DNA of 11,024 nt. It comes from Myxococcales bacterium. Lineage in GTDB: Bacteria; Myxococcota; Polyangia; Fen-1088. The stretch spans positions 1-11,024 of the forward strand of contig PMCR01000511.1 of NCBI GenBank assembly GCA_003155465.1, read 5' to 3'. Under the pieces are notes generated by a model that was not told the origin of the DNA, ran no database searches, and worked only from the letters and a program-made list of their open reading frames with translations. Below are positions 7,182 through 11,024 of this stretch, piece by piece (the first letter of the stretch is position 1; each line of letters starts with the position of its first letter). Made by a program: the position numbers and the translations under genes.

Positions 7182-8150
7182 TCAGATCCAGCCGCGATCG
7201 CGCGCGGCGGATACCAGCAAGGCGGCCAGCTCTGAAATGAAGGCGGGATGGCAGCCGACCGCCCGGGATCGGGCGAAACTTGTGATCCCTCGCGCAGCGG
7301 CCCGTTCGCGGTACAGGATGTCGATCTCCTGCAGCGTCTCCAGATGCTCGCCGGTGAAGGAGACCGGAACCATGACCACGGCCCGGTGGCCAGCGGCAGC
7401 CAAGGCGTCAAGCGCCGCTTCCGTGGTGGGCGCAAGCCAGCGCCGCCGGCCCACCCGGCTTTGAAACGCGAGTTGCGAGCGGCCCTGCAGACCCAGCCGC
7501 TGCGTGACCGCAGCCACGGTCGAGCGGACATCGTCAAGATAGGGATCGCCCCGGCGAACATAGGCCTCGGGAAGACCGTGCGCGGAGAACAGCACAGGGG
7601 CCGTCCAACGCTCCTGCTCCGGCAGCTGCCCCGATGCCTCGGTGATGCGGTCACACAGAGCGTCCAAATAGCCCGGAGCGGTTGCGTAACCCTCGATTCG
7701 CGCCGTGGCGATGCCTGCCAAGGCGGACTCGATGGTGCGAAACGCTGAGCCGCTGGTCGTTCTCGACCGATGGGGATACAGGGGCAAGAGCAGCGCCCGT
7801 GTGATGCGATCGGCTCGCACGGCCGCCGCGGTCTCGGCGGGAAAGGGGTGCCAGTAGCTCATGGCCAGGTACGGCTGGGCCGCGACACCGGCCGCGGCCA
7901 TGGCCGCGACCACCGCCTGCACTTGGGCGGTTGATTCCTCACGGATGGGTGAGCGCCCGCCGATTTGGGAATACGCGGCCCGCGAGAAGGACGCCCGGCG
8001 CCGCGCGATCAGGCGCGCCAACAGCGGCTGCAGAGGCCGCGCCCAGCCCAACTGGATGAGGTCGGGATCGGCGAACAGGTTGCGCAAGAAGGGCTCCACC
8101 GCCGCCAGCGAATCCGGGCCTCCCATGTTGAGCGCAACGACGGCAAGCAC
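7182..8150 (-). CDS. hemH: Ferrochelatase
   Basis: Ferrochelatase inserts Fe2+ into a porphyrin, usually protoporphyrin IX in Gram-negative bacteria. The 322-residue protein has LNMGGPDSLAAVEPFLRNLF at the start (7-26), IGGRSPI (63-69), LPLYPHRSRTTSGSAF (122-137), FSAHGLP (188-194, with the catalytic His191 matching human His263), FQSRVGRRRWLAPTT (229-243) and VPVSFTGEHLETLQEID (261-277, with Glu271 matching human Glu343). The start is a GTG at 8150, supported by an AGGGA site (complement of 8157-8161) 6 bases upstream and by the family motif starting immediately. It follows hemE after 17 bases in the same operon. Only two cysteines are present (166 and 300), so the four-cysteine [2Fe-2S] site found in some bacterial ferrochelatases appears absent. 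A coproporphyrin-type activity cannot be excluded from sequence alone. Confidence 0.95.
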   Translation of the reverse strand: MLAVVALNMGGPDSLAAVEPFLRNLFADPDLIQLGWARPLQPLLARLIARRRASFSRAAYSQIGGRSPIREESTAQVQAVVAAMAAAGVAAQPYLAMSYWHPFPAETAAAVRADRITRALLLPLYPHRSRTTSGSAFRTIESALAGIATARIEGYATAPGYLDALCDRITEASGQLPEQERWTAPVLFSAHGLPEAYVRRGDPYLDDVRSTVAAVTQRLGLQGRSQLAFQSRVGRRRWLAPTTEAALDALAAAGHRAVVMVPVSFTGEHLETLQEIDILYRERAAARGITSFARSRAVGCHPAFISELAALLVSAARDRGWI

Positions 8151-8167
8151 GGCTGGTCCCTGCGCGG

Positions 8168-9190
8168 CTACTGGCCCCGTACGGCGCGGACTAGGGCCTC
8201 GACGTTCTCGACCGGGGTTTCGGGGTAGATGCCGTGCCCCAGATTGAAGATGTGACCGCGGCCAGCCCCGCGGCGGATCAGGTCGGCGGCCAGGCCAAGA
8301 ATCCGTTCGACCGGGCCCAGGAGAACCGCGGGATCGAGGTTGCCTTGCACGGCCGCGTGCGCGGCACCGCCCAGCGCGAGCCGCGCTCGCGCTTCGTCGA
8401 GAGGCAGGTGCCAGTCAATGCTGTAGACGTCAGCACCCACGCGCGCGATGCGGTCGAGGATTGTCGTCGCCCCATTGGGAAAGTAAATGACGGGCACGCC
8501 GGTCGCCTTCACCGCCGCCACCAGGCGGGCGGTGGGCCCGGCCACGAACTCGTCCCATTCCTCGGGAGAGGCCACCCCAAGCCACGAGTCGAACATCTGG
8601 ATGGCCTGGGCGCCCGCGGCCACCTGAGCCAGAAGATAGGCGCGGGTGGCAATCTCGATCAACTCGAGGAGCTGGTGGGCGGTCTCCGGCTCGCGGTAGA
8701 GGAGTTTCTTGGTCTCGACGAACCGGCGCGAGGTATTGCCCTCGATGGCGTAGGTTGCGGTGGTGAAGGGCGCGCCCGCAAATCCGATAAGCGGCGTGTC
8801 GCCGAGTTGCGGCCGCAACAGCCGGATGGTCTCCAAGACGAACGGCGTTCGTTCCCAGGGATCGAACGGCGCGAGCCAGGCCAGGTCGGCCGCGCTTCGC
8901 ACTGTAGGTGAGAGGGTGGGACCGTCCTCGGTGAAACTGACCGTCTGCCCCATGGCCTGCAGAGGGATCAGGAGGTCGGAGAAGACAATTGCTGCGTCGA
9001 AGGCAAAGCGCCGGATGGGCTGCAGGGTCACCTCGGCCGCCAGTCGAGGAGTCTTGCACAACTCGAGGAAGGTGACGTTCTGGCGCACCTCCCGGTATTC
9101 CGGGAGGTAGCGGCCTGCCTGGCGCATCAACCAAAGCGGCGGCCGCGGCGTGGGTTCGCCGCGACAGGCGTCGAGAAACAGGGAGCCCAT
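8168..9190 (-). CDS. hemE: Uroporphyrinogen decarboxylase
   Basis: This cytoplasmic enzyme removes the four acetate carboxyls of uroporphyrinogen III to give coproporphyrinogen III. The 340-residue protein is of normal length. It has the signature LWLMRQAGRYLPEY (19-32, with Arg23 and Arg27 expected to bind substrate carboxylates), IVFSDLLIPLQAMG (68-81, with the key Asp72 matching human Asp86), the second signature GFAGAPFTTATY (136-147, with Tyr147), FDSWLG (200-205) and HIFNLGHGIYPETPVENV (313-330, with His319). The ATG at 9190 places the signature where it sits in known enzymes. No strong ribosome-binding site is visible. It is the first gene of a hemE-hemH pair and is divergent from the quinone oxidoreductase gene, with a 53-base gap. 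Confidence 0.97.
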   Translation of the reverse strand: MGSLFLDACRGEPTPRPPLWLMRQAGRYLPEYREVRQNVTFLELCKTPRLAAEVTLQPIRRFAFDAAIVFSDLLIPLQAMGQTVSFTEDGPTLSPTVRSAADLAWLAPFDPWERTPFVLETIRLLRPQLGDTPLIGFAGAPFTTATYAIEGNTSRRFVETKKLLYREPETAHQLLELIEIATRAYLLAQVAAGAQAIQMFDSWLGVASPEEWDEFVAGPTARLVAAVKATGVPVIYFPNGATTILDRIARVGADVYSIDWHLPLDEARARLALGGAAHAAVQGNLDPAVLLGPVERILGLAADLIRRGAGRGHIFNLGHGIYPETPVENVEALVRAVRGQ

Positions 9191-9243
9191 GGCGCAGTTC
9201 TACCACTCGTGCCTCGTCGATACACCGATGCTAGATTCTCCGC
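9191..9243. promoter_or_regulatory. Divergent promoter region between hemE and the quinone oxidoreductase gene
   Basis: The 53-base gap must supply promoters for both divergent genes if neither is read through, which is inferred from layout. TAGATT at 9232-9237 could be a weak -10 for the plus-strand gene, but it sits only 6 bases before the ATG and has no clear -35 partner. No convincing boxes were seen on the minus strand. Confidence 0.3.
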
Positions 9244-10218
9244 ATGACAGCGGCCATTCGCATTCACAACACGGGCGGCCCTGAAGTCATGTCGTGGGAA
9301 GAGGTCAGCTTGGCCGCACCTGGTCCGGGCGAGGCACTGGTCCGCCATGACTACATAGGCGTGAACTTCATCGACATCTACCACCGCCGGGGCGTGTACA
9401 AGTTGCCTCTTCCCAGCGGGCTGGGCAGCGAGGCTGCCGGTGTGGTGGAGGCGGTCGGCCCCGGGGTCGCCGAGCTGCGGCCGGGTGATCGGGTCGCGTG
9501 CGCCACCGGGCCGGTGGGGGCGTACGCCGAGGCACGCCTGGTGCCGGCCGAGCGCCTAGTGCGTTTGCCTGACGAAATCGACAATCAAACTGCCGCCTGC
9601 ATCATGCTGAAAGGCCTCACCGCGCAGTATCTGCTGTTGCAGACCACGCGCCTTGAGCCTGGCGACACCATCCTGATACACGCCGCAGCCGGTGGGGTAG
9701 GGCAGATCGCCTGCCAATGGGCCAAGCATCTGGGCGCCACGGTGATAGGGACGGTGGGCAGCGACGAAAAGGCGGTGCTGGCGCGGGCCAACGGCTGCGA
9801 TCATGTCATCGTGTACACGCGCGAAGACTTCGTCGAGCGCGTGCGCCAGATCACGGAGAGACGCGGGGTGCGCGTGGTCTACGACGGGGTGGGCAAGGAT
9901 ACGTTTGCCGGATCGCTGGATTGTCTGCAGCCCCGCGGTCTCCTGGTCATGTTCGGTCAGTCTTCCGGCTTGGTTCCCCCGTTCGACATCACCGCCCTCA
10001 GCGTCAAGGGATCACTGTATCTGACCCGCCCGACCTTGGGCACCTACGCCGCCAGCGCCGAGACCCTGCGTCGCATGGCCGACGATCTGTTCCGGGTCGT
10101 GCGCTCAGGCGCCGTACGCATCCAGCCGCCGCAACAGTTCGCTTTGCGCGAAGCCGGTTCAGCCCATGCGGCGCTGGAGGCACGTGCGACGACCGGCTCG
10201 ATCGTGCTGGCGGTCTAA
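9244..10218 (+). CDS. NADPH:quinone oxidoreductase-like protein (zinc-independent MDR family)
   Basis: The protein belongs to the quinone oxidoreductase (Qor/zeta-crystallin) branch of the medium-chain dehydrogenase/reductase family. This branch uses NADPH to reduce quinones or other activated carbonyl compounds. The 324 residues match the family length. Seen in order are GVNFIDIYHRRGVY (39-52), LPLPSGLGSEAAGVVEAVG (54-72), MLKGLTAQYLL (121-131), the nucleotide-binding HAAAGGVGQIACQWAK (146-161), VYDGVGKDTF (212-221) and LTRPTLGTY (260-268). The structural and catalytic zinc-binding cysteine sets of alcohol dehydrogenases are absent, consistent with the zinc-independent branch. The ATG at 9244 gives the usual N-terminus; only a weak ribosome-binding sequence is present. 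It appears to be a single-gene unit divergent from hemE. The true substrate is not evident, so the E. coli symbol qorA is not assigned with certainty. Confidence 0.93.
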   Translation: MTAAIRIHNTGGPEVMSWEEVSLAAPGPGEALVRHDYIGVNFIDIYHRRGVYKLPLPSGLGSEAAGVVEAVGPGVAELRPGDRVACATGPVGAYAEARLVPAERLVRLPDEIDNQTAACIMLKGLTAQYLLLQTTRLEPGDTILIHAAAGGVGQIACQWAKHLGATVIGTVGSDEKAVLARANGCDHVIVYTREDFVERVRQITERRGVRVVYDGVGKDTFAGSLDCLQPRGLLVMFGQSSGLVPPFDITALSVKGSLYLTRPTLGTYAASAETLRRMADDLFRVVRSGAVRIQPPQQFALREAGSAHAALEARATTGSIVLAV

Positions 10219-10233
10219 GCAGGGCGGCGGCGG

Positions 10234-10267
10234 GGCCGGTGGGACGATTCCGATTCCGGGACCGGCC
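10234..10267. terminator. Possible hairpin (weak bidirectional terminator candidate)
   Basis: GGCCGGT at 10234-10240 pairs perfectly with ACCGGCC at 10261-10267 around a 20-base loop, and the stem can be extended if a two-base bulge is allowed. It lies 15 bases after the quinone oxidoreductase stop, between two convergent genes, where a shared terminator would be expected. No run of T follows on either strand, so it does not look like a standard intrinsic terminator. The rest of the gap (10219-10358) shows nothing else recognisable. Confidence 0.3.
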
Positions 10268-10358
10268 GCCGGAGCCACTAGTGCCAACGCAATCGCCAGA
10301 GCAGAACGTTCCGCCGCAGCAGACACTGCCCACCTGGCATCCGCTTGCGCTCAGGAAA

Positions 10359-10679
10359 CTAGCCCCGACGGCCGCACACGCTGCACTCGCCATCGCTGCC
10401 GATCACGCCGACGCAGGCCTCGTCAGGGCAGAGCCTGCGCTTGGGGTCAAAGGCCACTTCGGCGTCAGACACGGTGGTCTCCCCTGTCTCGCTATCGACC
10501 TCCGGCTTGGGGGTGGGCAGCGGGCGCGCGGCCGGCGCCACCCCAGTCCCTTCAGATCCGAGCATGCCGCAAACTGTGCACTTCCCGTCACTGCCTAGAA
10601 GACCGATACAAGAGCCGTCCGCACAGAGCGTGCGTTGGTTGGGGTCGAAGGTCGTACTGGGATCTTGTTTTGTCGACAT
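10359..10679 (-). CDS. Small protein with two tandem four-cysteine (zinc-knuckle-like) units
   Basis: No named family was recognised. The 106-residue protein contains the same unit twice, at about 11-41 and 77-106. The pattern is FDPxxR(x)LCxDxxCxGxxGSDGxCxVCG, with the cysteines spaced C-x4-C-x9-C-x2-C in both copies (Cys19, 24, 34, 37 and Cys84, 89, 99, 102). This spacing suggests one tetrahedral metal site, most likely zinc, per copy. The linker (about 42-76) is rich in Pro, Glu, Thr and Ser and looks disordered. No signal peptide or membrane segment is seen, so it is probably cytoplasmic. The frame is open to 10757, but the ATG at 10679 is preferred because the upstream part lacks the repeat pattern and would overlap the trpB start; no clear ribosome-binding site was found. 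Conservation of the repeat within the protein is good evidence that the frame is real. A role in protein, RNA or metal binding is only a guess. Confidence 0.8.
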   Translation of the reverse strand: MSTKQDPSTTFDPNQRTLCADGSCIGLLGSDGKCTVCGMLGSEGTGVAPAARPLPTPKPEVDSETGETTVSDAEVAFDPKRRLCPDEACVGVIGSDGECSVCGRRG

Positions 10680-10739
10680 GATGCGCGAGCCGATGGTTGA
10701 ACCGCGGATTACACCAAGGCATATAGTGGCGCCACTCAG
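10680..10739. promoter_or_regulatory. Divergent promoter/operator region between the four-cysteine gene and trpB
   Basis: This 60-base gap separates divergent genes. TATAGT at 10722-10727 matches five of six positions of a -10 box for trpB, and TTGAAC at 10697-10702 is a possible -35, although the 19-base spacing is long. On the other strand the complement of 10708-10713 reads TGTAAT, a possible -10 for the four-cysteine gene. A perfect palindrome (10725-10736) overlaps the trpB box. Confidence 0.45.
10725..10736. promoter_or_regulatory. Perfect 12-base palindrome AGTGGCGCCACT, candidate operator
   Basis: AGTGGCGCCACT reads identically on both strands. It overlaps the candidate -10 box of trpB and ends 3 bases before the trpB ATG. 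A dimeric repressor bound here would block trpB and could affect the divergent gene. It does not contain the CTAG cores of the E. coli TrpR operator. Only one copy of it was noticed in the window. Confidence 0.4.
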
Positions 10740-11024
10740 ATGTCCACAGTTCCGCAATCCCCTGGTCGATTTGGTTCCTACGGAGGTCGCTACGTCTCCG
10801 AAACCTTGATGCCCGCCCTCGCAGAGCTGACGGCTGCCTGGGAGCGCTTTTCGCGCGATCCGACGTTTCGCGGGGAATTGGACCGGTTGCTACGCGAGTA
10901 TGTCGGCCGGCCCACGCCACTGACCGAGGCGACGCGGCTGGCTGACCATGTGGCAAAGACCCAGGGCCGCCGTCTGCGCGTGTTTCTGAAACGCGAGGAT
11001 CTTTGCCACACCGGCTCGCACAAG
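10740..11024 (+). CDS. trpB: Tryptophan synthase beta chain, N-terminal part (cut by window edge)
   Basis: TrpB joins indole and L-serine to make L-tryptophan using pyridoxal phosphate, normally in an alpha2-beta2 complex with TrpA. The 95 visible codons (full enzymes have about 400) begin MSTVPQSPGRFGSYGGRYV and show the family start FGxYGGRYVSETLMPAL (11-27). YVGRPTPLTEATRL follows, and then LKREDLCHTGSHK at the end. The last visible codon is the lysine expected to form the Schiff base with PLP (E. coli Lys87). The ATG at 10740 lacks a clear ribosome-binding site, and a TATAGT box ends only 12 bases before it, so the transcript may have a very short leader or none. No trpF lies immediately upstream; whether trpA follows cannot be seen. 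Confidence 0.96.
   Translation, partial: MSTVPQSPGRFGSYGGRYVSETLMPALAELTAAWERFSRDPTFRGELDRLLREYVGRPTPLTEATRLADHVAKTQGRRLRVFLKREDLCHTGSHK

Noticed and set aside
7191..7208. Inverted repeat GCCGCG / CGCGGC with a 6-base loop just past the FG-GAP gene
   Set aside because: It lies inside the 3' coding end of hemH, is GC-only and short, and has no T tract. Chance is likely in this composition.
9717..10598. Plus-strand open frame (293 codons) covering the end of the quinone oxidoreductase gene and the four-cysteine gene
   Set aside because: It runs in another frame through a well-supported gene and its product has no recognisable domain.
10680..10757. 26-codon upstream extension of the four-cysteine protein
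   Set aside because: It would cross the candidate promoter and the trpB start, and shows no part of the repeated pattern.

Overview
The window is about 11 kb of GC-rich, densely packed chromosomal DNA. It holds eleven genes, and none of the gaps reaches 300 bases (the longest is about 140). No tRNA, rRNA, CRISPR array, insertion sequence or phage gene was seen. The source is probably a member of the Myxococcota or another delta-proteobacterial lineage. The reasons are high GC with arginine- and alanine-rich proteins, a bacterial mevalonate pathway with a type II IPP isomerase and a class II HMG-CoA reductase, and a PEGA-repeat membrane protein paired with an FG-GAP lipoprotein. This assignment is inferred from gene content, not from any marker gene.

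Region 1 (1-4227, minus strand) is a mevalonate-pathway operon read right to left: fni (type II isopentenyl-diphosphate isomerase), mvaK1 (mevalonate kinase), mvaD (diphosphomevalonate decarboxylase), mvaK2 (phosphomevalonate kinase) and the start of mvaA (class II HMG-CoA reductase), which is cut by the left edge. Every junction overlaps: three are 4-base ATGA overlaps and the last is 11 bases. The set covers HMG-CoA to mevalonate to IPP and DMAPP. HMG-CoA synthase is not in view and may lie beyond the left edge.

Region 2 (4295-7163, plus strand) is divergent from the isoprenoid operon and contains two cell-envelope genes separated by one base. The first encodes a secreted or anchored TPR plus triple-PEGA protein with a C-terminal hydrophobic hairpin. 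The second encodes a predicted lipoprotein with FG-GAP beta-propeller repeats. They were not recognised as named genes and are the least explained part of the window.

Region 3 (7182-9190, minus strand) holds hemE (uroporphyrinogen decarboxylase) followed after 17 bases by hemH (ferrochelatase, GTG start). They act in late haem synthesis, but the coproporphyrinogen and protoporphyrinogen oxidase steps are not encoded between them. The hemH end converges on region 2 with an 18-base gap.

Region 4 (9244-11024) holds a plus-strand NADPH:quinone oxidoreductase-like gene divergent from hemE, and a small minus-strand gene encoding a 106-residue protein with two copies of a four-cysteine, zinc-knuckle-like unit. 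The plus-strand start of trpB (tryptophan synthase beta) follows, cut by the right edge exactly at the predicted PLP-binding lysine. The 60-base gap between the four-cysteine gene and trpB contains a perfect 12-base palindrome overlapping a TATAGT box, a candidate operator and promoter.

Most of the window is ordinary core metabolism. The items most worth a second look are the duplicated four-cysteine protein with its palindromic divergent promoter region, and the PEGA/FG-GAP gene pair.
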